From Nocardioides mesophilus (GTDB taxonomy: Bacteria; Actinomycetota; Actinomycetes; Propionibacteriales; Nocardioidaceae), in NCBI RefSeq assembly GCF_014395785.1, contig NZ_CP060713.1:4368501-4432500 (forward strand): a stretch of DNA of 64,000 bases. Reading direction: 5' to 3'. The position numbers and the translations under genes are program-made. A model generated the notes under the pieces. It did no database searches and was not told the DNA's origin. It worked only from the letters and a program-made list of their open reading frames with translations. Below, one piece after another: positions 24,672-32,962 of this stretch. Position 1 is the stretch's first letter, and the number at the start of each line of letters is the position of its first letter.

Positions 24672-27062
24672 ATGGTCGAATCGCCGCAGCCCGCGCTGCC
24701 CGTCCCCGACGAGAGGACCCCGCTGGTCAGCCGGGTCTTCGACCTCGGCGTGCTCGCCGCCGGCGTCTTCTCGGTCCTGTTCGCGGTCTTCACCATGGGC
24801 CGGCCCGACCTGCTCGGGCACGGACTGGCGCTGCTCGCGGTGCCGCTGATCATGACGATCGCCCGGTTCCCGCTGGTGCTCGACAAGGGCAACGGCGGGC
24901 TCGAGGTCGGGTTCGACTCGTGCGTGCTGATGTTCCTGCTGTGCAGCCTGCCCCCGCAGGAGTCGCTGCTGCTGTGGTCGCTGGGCGTGCTCGGCTTCCA
25001 GCTCACCAACGGCAAGCGCCGGATGGTCCGCGTCTTCAACTACGGTGTCGGCACCCTGGGGGGCGCCTCCGCCGCGCTGATGGTCGCGATGCTGGCGCCC
25101 GAGCGGGGCAGCCTGCGCGAGCTGCTGGCGATCACGCTGGCCGCGACGACGTACTTCTTCGTGGACTTCGTGGTCTCCGCGATCTCGCTCTCCCTGGAGG
25201 AGAGCAGCCCGATCGCCGAGCACCTCCGACAGCGCAACACGCTCATCGCGGTGGCCTGCTTCGTGCCGTTCGACTCGCTGGGCTACCTCGGGGCGATCGT
25301 CGCGGCGGAGACACCGTGGTGGACGCTGGTGCTGCTCGGCGTGCCGCTGGTGACGCTGCTCATCGCCACCCGCTCGGTGACCCGCGGCAACGAGAACTCC
25401 CGCCGGCTCGCGGTGCTCTTCGACGCCGCGGTCCGCGCCCAGACGCTGTCGGACAACCGTCAGGTGCTCGACGCGCTCATCGACGACTCCGAGCGACTGC
25501 TGCGGATGGCCCAGGTCGAGGTGCGGCAGCTGCCGCCCGCAGCCCACGAGATCGGCGCTCCGCTCCAGGACGGGCTGCGGGACCGGTGGCTGGTGGCGCC
25601 GGCGCGGCACCGGGCCCGGTCGACGCAGGCCGCCGACCAGCAGGCGCTCGAGGCACTCGTGGCGGTCTCCTCCGACGCCTTCGCGCGGCTGCGGCTGACC
25701 GACGACATGACGCACCTGGCCCGTCACGACCTGCTCACCAACCTGCCCAACCGGGGGCTGGTGCTGGACCGGGTCGAGCACGCGCTGCAGCTCTCCCGCC
25801 GCCGGGGCACCCAGATCGCGCTGCTCTTCGTCGACCTCGACGGCTTCAAGCAGGTCAACGACCGCTTCGGCCACGCCGCCGGCGACGCCGTCCTCATCGA
25901 CTTCGCGGAGCGGCTGACCACCTGCGTGCGGCAGTCCGACACCGTCGCCCGGCTGGGCGGCGACGAGTTCGCGATCCTGCTCGAGGACGTGCGCGCGGCC
26001 GAGGTCGACAGCGCCTGCCACCGGATCCTCGCCGCGCTCTCCTCCGGCGCCCACGTCGCCGGCCACACGCTCACGCTCAGCGCCAGCATCGGGGTCGCCT
26101 TCGGCGAGCGCCGGGACACCTCCGAGAGCATGCTGCGCAACGCGGACCTCGCCATGTACGAAGCCAAGTCCCGCGGCAAGAACCAGTTCGTGGTCTACGA
26201 GGGCGCGCTCGGCCAGACCCGGCTGCAGCGGCTGGAGCTGGTGGAGTCGTTGCGCGCCTCGGTGGGAGCCGGTGACCTGCGGCTGGTCTACCAGCCGGTG
26301 GTGCATGCGCTCAGCGGTCGCATCACCGGGGTGGAGGCGCTGGCGCGGTGGCGCTCCAACGGCGTCGACGTCTCCCCGGACGTCTTCATCAAGGTGGCCG
26401 AGGAGAGCGGCCTGGTGGTCGCGCTGGGCGACGTGGTCCTCGACATCGCCGCCCGCGACTGCGCCGAGCTGGTCGCTGCCAGCGGTGGCGACTTGAACAT
26501 CGCGGTGAACATCTCCGCCAAGCAGCTGCGCGAGCCCGACTTCGTGCAGAAGGTCGAGGAGACCCAGGCACGGATGGCCGGCGCGTCGCTGGTGCTGGAG
26601 ATCACCGAGCGCGACATGGTCGGCGACGACGCGGTCTCCACGGAGGTCATGACCAGCATCGCCGACCTGGGCGTGGCACTGGCCATCGACGACTTCGGGG
26701 TCGGGTTCTCCTCCATCGGCTACCTGCAGGACATGCCGGTGCGGATCATCAAGGCCGACGGGTCGTTCTCCGACGGCATCGACCGCGACGAGCGCGCCTG
26801 TGCGCTGCTGTGCTCCATCACGATGATGGGCCAGGCGCTCGGGCTCGACGTGGTCGTGGAGGGCATCGAGCGGCCCGAGCAGCTCGAGCACCTGCGCGAG
26901 CACGTGCACGCGCCGTACGCCCAGGGCTACCTCATGTACCGCCCGATGGCCCTGGACGCCGTGGTCGAGGCGCTGCGCGAGAACCGGACCCGGGTCGCGG
27001 CGGAGGCCGTCGGTCAGCGCCCGCCGAGCGGGACTTCCTCGATGACCTCGTCGACCACCTGA
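24672..27062 (+). CDS. Membrane-bound GGDEF-EAL c-di-GMP protein
   Basis: 796 residues. The N-terminal half has about six membrane helices (residues 25-245). A cytoplasmic linker leads to GGDEF (residues about 345-515), with active site RLGGDEF and an inhibitory RxxD site (RQSD) five residues before it. The EAL domain (530-780) has EALARW, AVNISAKQL, ITERD, AIDDFGVGF and VVEGIE, so both activities look intact. The usual LKID motif reads IIKAD. It may make or degrade c-di-GMP in response to a membrane signal. Its 3' end overlaps the convergent 2H-like gene by 49 bp. Confidence 0.93.
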   Translation: MVESPQPALPVPDERTPLVSRVFDLGVLAAGVFSVLFAVFTMGRPDLLGHGLALLAVPLIMTIARFPLVLDKGNGGLEVGFDSCVLMFLLCSLPPQESLLLWSLGVLGFQLTNGKRRMVRVFNYGVGTLGGASAALMVAMLAPERGSLRELLAITLAATTYFFVDFVVSAISLSLEESSPIAEHLRQRNTLIAVACFVPFDSLGYLGAIVAAETPWWTLVLLGVPLVTLLIATRSVTRGNENSRRLAVLFDAAVRAQTLSDNRQVLDALIDDSERLLRMAQVEVRQLPPAAHEIGAPLQDGLRDRWLVAPARHRARSTQAADQQALEALVAVSSDAFARLRLTDDMTHLARHDLLTNLPNRGLVLDRVEHALQLSRRRGTQIALLFVDLDGFKQVNDRFGHAAGDAVLIDFAERLTTCVRQSDTVARLGGDEFAILLEDVRAAEVDSACHRILAALSSGAHVAGHTLTLSASIGVAFGERRDTSESMLRNADLAMYEAKSRGKNQFVVYEGALGQTRLQRLELVESLRASVGAGDLRLVYQPVVHALSGRITGVEALARWRSNGVDVSPDVFIKVAEESGLVVALGDVVLDIAARDCAELVAASGGDLNIAVNISAKQLREPDFVQKVEETQARMAGASLVLEITERDMVGDDAVSTEVMTSIADLGVALAIDDFGVGFSSIGYLQDMPVRIIKADGSFSDGIDRDERACALLCSITMMGQALGLDVVVEGIERPEQLEHLREHVHAPYAQGYLMYRPMALDAVVEALRENRTRVAAEAVGQRPPSGTSSMTSSTT

Positions 27063-27580
27063 GACGGACTCTCACCGGGCACGCGTCGCACGATCGTGAG
27101 GCTCTGCAGCGTCCAGGACCGGCTCTTGTAGTCGTCCAGGGCCGCCGTCAGCCGCTCGAGGTACGGCGCCGTGGTGGCGTCGGTGATCGTGCCGACCGAC
27201 AGCCAGGGGCGGAACCGGCGGCGGTCCACCAGGAAGCCGAGCCGCTTGACCGAGACCGGGACGCCGCGACCGATCGTGAACAGGCCGTCGAGGTCGCCGT
27301 CGGCGCGCACCCACACCGACCGGTCGCCCTCGAACTCCAGCGCCGCGCTGCCGGAGAAACGCAGCTCCGGCTGGGACCAGCTCTCGGCGTCGGCGTTGAG
27401 CAGCTGCAGCATCTGCGCGAAGTCACGCTGGGTGACGTTGCCGAAGTGGGTGACGGGGATCAGCAGGTCCTCCGCCACCACGCGGTCGAGCTCGGCGGTG
27501 TTCGGGGCCACCGCGTCGACGACCGAGGCCACCTCGGCGCGGATGTCCTCCGGAGGCACGATGGCGGCATACAGGCGCAT
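27014..27580 (-). CDS. 2'-5' RNA ligase/2H phosphoesterase-like protein, degenerate motifs
   Basis: 188 residues from ATG 27580 (MRLYAAIVPPEDI). The layout matches the LigT/2H fold: first strand MRLYAAIVPP, first motif IPVTHFGNVTQ, second motif RPWLSVGTI near residue 140. The usual H-x-T/S pairs are altered: the first is H-F-G and the second has Trp where His is expected. So it may be catalytically dead or bind a ligand only. It follows moaA on the same strand after 64 bp, and its 3' end overlaps the GGDEF-EAL gene. Confidence 0.7.
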   Translation of the reverse strand: MRLYAAIVPPEDIRAEVASVVDAVAPNTAELDRVVAEDLLIPVTHFGNVTQRDFAQMLQLLNADAESWSQPELRFSGSAALEFEGDRSVWVRADGDLDGLFTIGRGVPVSVKRLGFLVDRRRFRPWLSVGTITDATTAPYLERLTAALDDYKSRSWTLQSLTIVRRVPGESPSQVVDEVIEEVPLGGR

Positions 27581-27644
27581 GCGCCTAGTGTCCGGTCTGC
27601 GCACCTCTCAACTCAACGCGCCTCGCCGGACAGGGCCCGCGGAG

Positions 27645-28643
27645 TCAGCCGCCGATCGCCGACATCGGCCGGGTCGGCTGCAGGAAGCTCACGTCGTCGA
27701 TGCCGTGGCCGGGACGCTTGGTGAGCATGGCCACCCGCCAGCGGTCGGCGATCTCGGTGTCGCTGGCGCCGCTGCGCAAGGCGGTGCGCAGGTCGGACTC
27801 CTCCCGGGCGAACAGGCAGTTGCGAACCTGCCCGTCGGCGGTGAGCCGCACCCGGTCGCAGTCACCGCAGAACGGCCGGGTCACCGAGGCGATGACGCCC
27901 ACGGTGGCGGGGCCGCCGTCGACGGTGAACAGCTCGGCGGGGGCGCTCCCCCGGGGCTCCTCGGCCGGCTCCAGGGTGAACTCGGCCTCGAGCGAGGCGA
28001 GGATCTCGTCGGCGGTGACCATCTTCTCGCGGCTCCACCCGTGCTGGGCGTCGAGCGGCATCTGCTCGATGAAGCGCAGGTGGTAGCCGTGCTCGAGGCA
28101 CCAGCGGAGCAGCTCGGGCGCGTGCGCGTCGTTGACCCCGCGGAGGAGGACCGCGTTGACCTTCACCGGGCCCAGCCCGGCGGCGGCCGCGGCCTCGAGC
28201 CCGGCGACCACGTCGTGCAGCCGGTCGCGGCGCGTGATCGTGGCGAAGTCCTCACGGCGCACCGTGTCGAGGCTGACGTTGACCCGGTCGAGCCCGGCGG
28301 CCGCGAGGGCCGGCGCCATCCGCTCCAGGCCGAGCGCGTTGGTGGTGATCGAGGTCTCCGGCCGCGGCTCCAGCTCCGCGGTGCGTCGGATGATGTCGAC
28401 GATGCCGCGGCGTACCAGCGGCTCGCCGCCGGTGAACCGGACCTCGTCGACGCCCAGCTCGCTGACCGCGATCCGGATCAGCCGGACCACCTCGTCGTCG
28501 GTGAGCACCTCGTCGGTCGGCATCCAGTCGAGGCCCTCGGGCGGCATGCAGTAGGTGCACCGCAGGTTGCACCGGTCCGTCAGGGAGACCCGAAGGTCTG
28601 TCGCCGTGCGGCCGTAGCGGTCGACCAGCCCAGATGCACTCAT
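27645..28643 (-). CDS. moaA: GTP 3',8-cyclase MoaA
   Basis: 332 residues. The radical-SAM cluster is C25-x3-C29-x2-C32 ([15 protein letters not shown]), followed by [10 protein letters not shown]. The second cluster uses the C-terminal cysteines in [20 protein letters not shown]. It ends with the Gly-Gly tail (SAIGG) needed for cyclisation of GTP. It catalyses the first step of molybdenum cofactor synthesis with MoaC, which is not encoded nearby. It diverges from the SURF1 gene; no Moco riboswitch-like leader exists because the -10 box is only 6 nt from the ATG. Confidence 0.97.
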   Translation of the reverse strand: MSASGLVDRYGRTATDLRVSLTDRCNLRCTYCMPPEGLDWMPTDEVLTDDEVVRLIRIAVSELGVDEVRFTGGEPLVRRGIVDIIRRTAELEPRPETSITTNALGLERMAPALAAAGLDRVNVSLDTVRREDFATITRRDRLHDVVAGLEAAAAAGLGPVKVNAVLLRGVNDAHAPELLRWCLEHGYHLRFIEQMPLDAQHGWSREKMVTADEILASLEAEFTLEPAEEPRGSAPAELFTVDGGPATVGVIASVTRPFCGDCDRVRLTADGQVRNCLFAREESDLRTALRSGASDTEIADRWRVAMLTKRPGHGIDDVSFLQPTRPMSAIGG

Positions 28644-28649
28644 TGTTCC

Positions 28650-28655
28650 AGTCTA
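28650..28655 (-). promoter_or_regulatory. -10 box TAGACT for moaA (leaderless)
   Basis: TAGACT on the minus strand, 6 nt before the moaA ATG at 28643. Confidence 0.55.
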
Positions 28656-28731
28656 GGTGCCAGGACCTAGTCTCGCGTGGCCCGTGTCACGCGTCACTGA
28701 CCTGTGTTGTCGCCGCTGCTCGTGCGCCCGT

Positions 28732-28737
28732 TACTGT
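28732..28737 (+). promoter_or_regulatory. -10 box TACTGT for SURF1 gene (leaderless)
   Basis: TACTGT lies 7 nt before the GTG at 28745. Confidence 0.5.
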
Positions 28738-28744
28738 CGAAGCC

Positions 28745-29548
28745 GTGGGATTCCTGTTCAGCCGGCGCTGGCTGCTCTTCGCGGTCACCGTCGCCGTGCT
28801 CGCCTACGGGTGCTGGTGGCTCGGCGAGTGGCAGTTCCACCGCCTCGCGGACCGCAAGCAGGACAACGCCCGCACCGAGCGCAACCTCACGCTTCCGCCG
28901 GCGCCGGTCGACGACGTGCTCGCACCCGGCCGACCCGTGGCGCACGCGGACGAGTGGCGTCGGGTTCGCGCGACCGGGGAGTACGTCGAGAGCAAGTCGA
29001 TCGTGCTGAGGTACCAGACGCGTGACGGCGCCTCCGGGGTGGACGTCGTCACCCCGCTGCAGGTGCAGGGCTCCGACGCCTTGCTGCTGGTCGACCGCGG
29101 CTGGATGGCCACCGACAACGCAGGCACCGCCGACGTGCAGGCGCCGCCGGTGCCCTCCGGCCCGGTGACCGTGGTCGGCTGGGTGCGCGCCGACGCGACC
29201 GGCGACTCCACCGAGGTCACGGACCAGTCCACGCGGGCGATCTCCAGCGAGGCCATCGGTGATGCTCTCGACGCCGAGACCTACGGCGGCTTCGTCGACC
29301 TGCAGAAGCAGTCCCCCGTCGGTGCGCGGCCGCTGACCACCACCGACCTGCCCGACCTGAGCAACGGGCCGCACTTCTTCTACGGCCTGCAGTGGTGGTT
29401 CTTCGGGGCGCTGGCCGTCTTCGGCTTCGGCTACCTGGCCTTCGACGAGCGCCGCAAGCTGCGCCGCCCCGGACCCGGCGCCGCGCCCGCGGGCGCCCCC
29501 GCCCCGCAGCTCGAGACCAGCCCGGAGTCAGGGCGCTCGGGTCGCTGA
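28745..29548 (+). CDS. SURF1 family cytochrome oxidase biogenesis protein
   Basis: 267 residues with the SURF1 topology: an N-terminal helix (RRWLLFAVTVAVLAYGCWWL) running into the family motif GEWQFHRLADRKQ, a periplasmic domain, and a second helix (FYGLQWWFFGALAVFGFGYL) near residue 220. SURF1 assists haem a insertion or assembly of aa3 oxidase, consistent with ctaA and ctaB elsewhere in the window. The GTG at 28745 gives the usual N-terminus. The C-terminal tail is Pro/Ala-rich. Confidence 0.92.
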   Translation: MGFLFSRRWLLFAVTVAVLAYGCWWLGEWQFHRLADRKQDNARTERNLTLPPAPVDDVLAPGRPVAHADEWRRVRATGEYVESKSIVLRYQTRDGASGVDVVTPLQVQGSDALLLVDRGWMATDNAGTADVQAPPVPSGPVTVVGWVRADATGDSTEVTDQSTRAISSEAIGDALDAETYGGFVDLQKQSPVGARPLTTTDLPDLSNGPHFFYGLQWWFFGALAVFGFGYLAFDERRKLRRPGPGAAPAGAPAPQLETSPESGRSGR

Positions 29549-29565
29549 CCGCACCGCAGACGCAC

Positions 29566-29605
29566 CGCGGGTGCGGCCCCCTCCGGAGAGGGAGCCGCAC
29601 CCGCG
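29566..29605. terminator. Bidirectional hairpin terminator
   Basis: CGCGGGTGCGGC (29566-29577) pairs with GCCGCACCCGCG (29594-29605). The inner CCCTC/GAGGG continues the stem. It lies between the convergent SURF1 and subtilase genes. Confidence 0.75.
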
Positions 29606-29659
29606 ATCAGGTGCTGCGTGTTCAGTTGTGGGCGCTGCTGACTGCGGTGACGAGACCGG

Positions 29660-32600
29660 TCACGGGGCAGGCGACGCGGCAGGCGTCGTCACCGTGAGGA
29701 ACGTCCGGTCCTCGGAGTTCTCGTACTTGACGATCCCGAGGTACCGGGCGTCGTCCTCCACGAGTCCGCTCCACGACAGCTTGTACGACGTCGTGGTGGG
29801 CGTCAGGGTGCTCGGGTCCACCGTCAGGGCTCCCAACGTGTCGGTCGCGCCGACGGTGTAGGAGTCCAGCCGCCAGTCGAGCGACGGGGTGTCACCCGCG
29901 GAGTACGGGTCGACCGCGACGAGGTAGTCGCCGGCCGCCGGAGCGTCCAGGGTGACCGACTCGTCCGCGGAGCCGGTGGCCGACGCCGTGTAGTAGTCGT
30001 TGTACCAGTCACCCGGGGTCGTGCAGCCCTCGTAGATCCACAGGTCCATGTCGGCGTTGTCGTCCACGGCGTCGAGCGCGAAGCGCGCCACCTCGGTGTC
30101 GGCCGGCACGGTGATGCAGGTCGTGACGATGTCGCTCGCGTCACTCTTGATGTCCGTGGCGGTGCCCGTCTTCGACTGGGCGAGCGCCAGGCCGGAGGTG
30201 CTGGTCTTGACCGGGGCTCCGCCCACGGTCACCGGCACGTCCACCGAACCGCTCGTGCCCTCGCCGGAGACCTCTGCCGGGGCCGCGACGGCGACCGGCT
30301 TGACGGCGATGGGAAGCCGCACGCGGCTGGGTCCGTTCAGGGTGAGGTAGCCCATCGACCACTGGTCGAACGAGCCCGTGGTCCGGGTCAGCTTGATAGT
30401 CAGGTTCTTGCTGAGACCCTTGCGGACCTGGAGGGTGGCCGGTGCCGTGGCGGAGAAGCCGGGGACCTTGACCGAGACCTTCCAGGTGCCGGACTCGGTG
30501 GCCTTGAACTTGCGCGTGAACGTCGTGCTGCCGACCACCTTGCTGTCGGCCATAGACGGGACGTTCAGGTCCTTGGCGTCGAGCGGGGTGAGGCCGAGGC
30601 TGAAACCGAGCTCCTTGCGGGCCCGGTCCTCGATGAAGCGCCACCACTGGGTCGAGTTCGAGGTGACGAACAGGCCCGGGTCGAACATCTTCTGCGGGGT
30701 GACCTGGCCGGCGCCCTGGCCGAACACGTCGCGGTCGGTGCCGCCCTTCGCGTTCTTGAGGCTCTTGGCCGTGGTCATCATCGCGGACTTGACCTGCATC
30801 GGCGTCCACTCCGGGTGCACGCCCATCATGAAGGCGGCCAGACCGGCGATGTGCGGGGAGGACATCGACGTGCCGGAGTAGAGGTCGAAGTTGCGCCCCT
30901 CGCCCGAGGGCGGGGCGACGGCGGCCAGGACGCTCACACCGGGAGCGGTGATGTCGGGCTTGAGCAGGTTGGAATCGTTGGCGAGCGCCGGACCGCGCGA
31001 GGAGAAGCCCGCGATCTGCGGGAGCGGGGTCACCGGACCGCCGGTGGTGTCACCGAGCTCGAAGGCCGCGGTGGCCGCCGCACCCTGCGACTTGATGTAG
31101 TCGAAGACCACGCCGTCGAGGTCGTTGATGTGCACCGTCGGCACCGCGTGGAAGTCGGTGTCCAGGCTGTTGGCCTTGATGTTGGCGAGGATCATGCCGA
31201 CGCCGCCGGCCTCCTTGACGACCGCGCTCTTCTCCACCCGGGGGTTGACCCCACGGGTGCAGAGCACGATCTTGCCCTTGACCTTGGCGGGGTCGAGCGT
31301 CTCGGGGAGGCACAGTGCCGCGTCACCGGGTTCGGCACCGGCCGCGGCGACGGCCGAGGACTCCACCAGCGGGGTCTGCGGCAGCGCGGTCTTGGTGATG
31401 GAGGCACCCTTGATCTTGGTGCCGTTGCCGAGGACCACGGTGTTCTCGAAGTTGGTGTGCGTCGAGGCGGCCACGGTGGTCAGCCAGGGGCTGTTGTGGG
31501 CGACCGTCGAAGCCTTCGGGCCGGAGTTGCCGGCGGAGGCCGCGACGAACACGCCGGCCTCGGCCGCACCCTCGAACGCCAGCTCGGTGCTGTCGAGCAC
31601 CGAGTCGAGAGCGCCGGAGATGGAGAAGTTGATGACGTCCACGCCGTCGTTCACGGCGTCGTCGATCGCGGCCAGGATGGCGGAGTTGAAGCAGTCCCCG
31701 GTGTCCTCGTTGCCGTCGTCGAAGCAGACCTTGTAGGCGGCGATGCGGGCGCCGGGCGCCATGCCGCTGATCTCGCCGAAGTTGACGTCCTCGACGGTCG
31801 CGTCCTTGACGGGGTTGCCGGCAGCGGTGCTCGCGGTGTGCGATCCGTGGCCGTCGCCGTCCCGGGCGGAGAGGAACTCGGTGCCCGGCATGTCCTGGCC
31901 GGCCATGTTGTCGATGTAGGCGTCGGGGTAGAACCGCGCGCCGATCAGCTTGGTGTTGCAGTCGTCGGCGGACCAGCCGTCAGCGACGATGCCGTCGTGC
32001 TCGAGCTCGCAGGCGCCGGTGAAGACGCCGCCGTCGGCCTTGTCCATCCGGACGGACTCGCGCACGCGGCTGATGCCCCACTTGCCCTTGGGCTCGCTGG
32101 TGAGGGCGGCCCCGCGGAACGACTTCGCCTCGGGCCAGATGCCGGAGTCGATGACGCCCACGACGGTGCCCTGGCCGGCGTTGCCGCGGCCGTGGGCCTG
32201 CTCCTTCCAGGCGCCGTCCTTCCCGCTGAGCCCGAGGAAGTTCGGGGTGTTCCAGGTGTCGAGGTGGCTGGCGACGTCGCGCTCGATCGTCAGGACGCTC
32301 TTGTTCATCGCGAGCTCGGCGGCCTGGTCGCCGGTGAGGTCGGCGGTGAAGCCGTTGACCGCGAGGGTGTAGCTGCGGTCGACCTTGGCGCCGACGGTGC
32401 GCGCTGCCTTGACCTGCTGGGCCCGCAGCCGGCCGGTGTACTCGCGCACGGCGGGGGCGTTGGAGTCGAGCTGCTTGCCCGGTGCGGGCGTGGTGGCCTT
32501 GTAGCCGGCGACACCGCCGGCGTAGGCGGCCGCCGGGGCGTCCTGCAGGACCACGATGTAGCGGCCGGCCTGGTAGGACCGGCCGGGCTTGACCTGGGTG

Positions 32601-32734
32601 GTCTGCGGCGCGGTGCTGTCACCGGCCGCGGTGGCGGCGGGAACCGCACCGAGTGCACCGGCGACGACCGCGCCGGCGGAGATGAGGGCCAGTGCGCGTC
32701 TGCGCGCACGTCGGCCGTGGGATGGGATCGACAA
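29660..32734 (-). CDS. Secreted subtilisin-like serine protease (S8) with PA domain
   Basis: 1024 residues. Signal peptide with twin basic start (RRARRRALALISAGAVVAGALG, cleavage after ATA near 36), then an I9-type propeptide (YIVVLQD to about 150). The catalytic triad is Asp196 (VIDSGIWPE), His296 (DGDGHGSHTAS) and Ser623 (GTSMSSPHIAG), with Asn in ASAGNSGP. A PA insertion lies around residues 440-560. The C-terminal half has an Fn3-like and a PPC-like beta domain (DNADMDLWIYEGC). It is probably an extracellular nutrient protease. The start is TTG 32734 with AAGGGGAG 6 nt upstream. Confidence 0.94.
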   Translation of the reverse strand: MSIPSHGRRARRRALALISAGAVVAGALGAVPAATAAGDSTAPQTTQVKPGRSYQAGRYIVVLQDAPAAAYAGGVAGYKATTPAPGKQLDSNAPAVREYTGRLRAQQVKAARTVGAKVDRSYTLAVNGFTADLTGDQAAELAMNKSVLTIERDVASHLDTWNTPNFLGLSGKDGAWKEQAHGRGNAGQGTVVGVIDSGIWPEAKSFRGAALTSEPKGKWGISRVRESVRMDKADGGVFTGACELEHDGIVADGWSADDCNTKLIGARFYPDAYIDNMAGQDMPGTEFLSARDGDGHGSHTASTAAGNPVKDATVEDVNFGEISGMAPGARIAAYKVCFDDGNEDTGDCFNSAILAAIDDAVNDGVDVINFSISGALDSVLDSTELAFEGAAEAGVFVAASAGNSGPKASTVAHNSPWLTTVAASTHTNFENTVVLGNGTKIKGASITKTALPQTPLVESSAVAAAGAEPGDAALCLPETLDPAKVKGKIVLCTRGVNPRVEKSAVVKEAGGVGMILANIKANSLDTDFHAVPTVHINDLDGVVFDYIKSQGAAATAAFELGDTTGGPVTPLPQIAGFSSRGPALANDSNLLKPDITAPGVSVLAAVAPPSGEGRNFDLYSGTSMSSPHIAGLAAFMMGVHPEWTPMQVKSAMMTTAKSLKNAKGGTDRDVFGQGAGQVTPQKMFDPGLFVTSNSTQWWRFIEDRARKELGFSLGLTPLDAKDLNVPSMADSKVVGSTTFTRKFKATESGTWKVSVKVPGFSATAPATLQVRKGLSKNLTIKLTRTTGSFDQWSMGYLTLNGPSRVRLPIAVKPVAVAAPAEVSGEGTSGSVDVPVTVGGAPVKTSTSGLALAQSKTGTATDIKSDASDIVTTCITVPADTEVARFALDAVDDNADMDLWIYEGCTTPGDWYNDYYTASATGSADESVTLDAPAAGDYLVAVDPYSAGDTPSLDWRLDSYTVGATDTLGALTVDPSTLTPTTTSYKLSWSGLVEDDARYLGIVKYENSEDRTFLTVTTPAASPAP

Positions 32735-32775
32735 GTGGAACTCCCCTTGGCTGGCTGGGACTCTCGACTGCCGGG

Positions 32776-32832
32776 CCGAGACCGGCCCGACATGCGCGTC
32801 CCGACCCCGCGGATCTCGGGGTCGGGAGGAGC
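32776..32832 (-). promoter_or_regulatory. Structured 5' leader of subtilase mRNA
   Basis: The roughly 100-nt leader contains a strong hairpin, CCCGACCCC / GGGGTCGGG (minus strand), and a second, GGCCGGTCTCGGCCCGG-like stem nearer the start. This may stabilise the mRNA or control translation. I do not recognise a riboswitch class. Confidence 0.35.
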
Positions 32833-32838
32833 CTCCTC

Positions 32839-32867
32839 ACCTAAGTTCAACAAAGGGACGCGGTCAA
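32839..32867 (-). promoter_or_regulatory. Strong sigma70-type promoter of subtilase gene
   Basis: -35 TTGACC (32867-32862) and -10 TTAGGT (32844-32839) are separated by exactly 17 bp. An A/T-rich stretch (GTTTTTACCGTTTTGC on the minus strand) just upstream resembles an UP element and stands out in this GC-rich DNA. Confidence 0.7.
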
Positions 32868-32904
32868 GCAAAACGGTAAAAACAGTTCGGGTGATTTGCC
32901 GGAC

Positions 32905-32921
32905 GCCGCAGGTCTTGCGGC
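32905..32921 (-). terminator. Hairpin after ABC exporter gene
   Basis: GCCGCA-GGTCT-TGCGGC, 42 bp beyond the stop codon of the leftward exporter gene and upstream of the subtilase promoter. Short, without a T-tract. Confidence 0.4.
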
Positions 32922-32962
32922 CGTCGTGGGACGGGACGGGATCCCTGGGGCGGCGACCGCGC

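Noticed and set aside
28644-28744. Molybdenum cofactor riboswitch upstream of moaA
   Set aside because: The moaA -10 box lies 6 nt from the ATG, leaving no leader, and the 101-bp gap also holds the SURF1 promoter.
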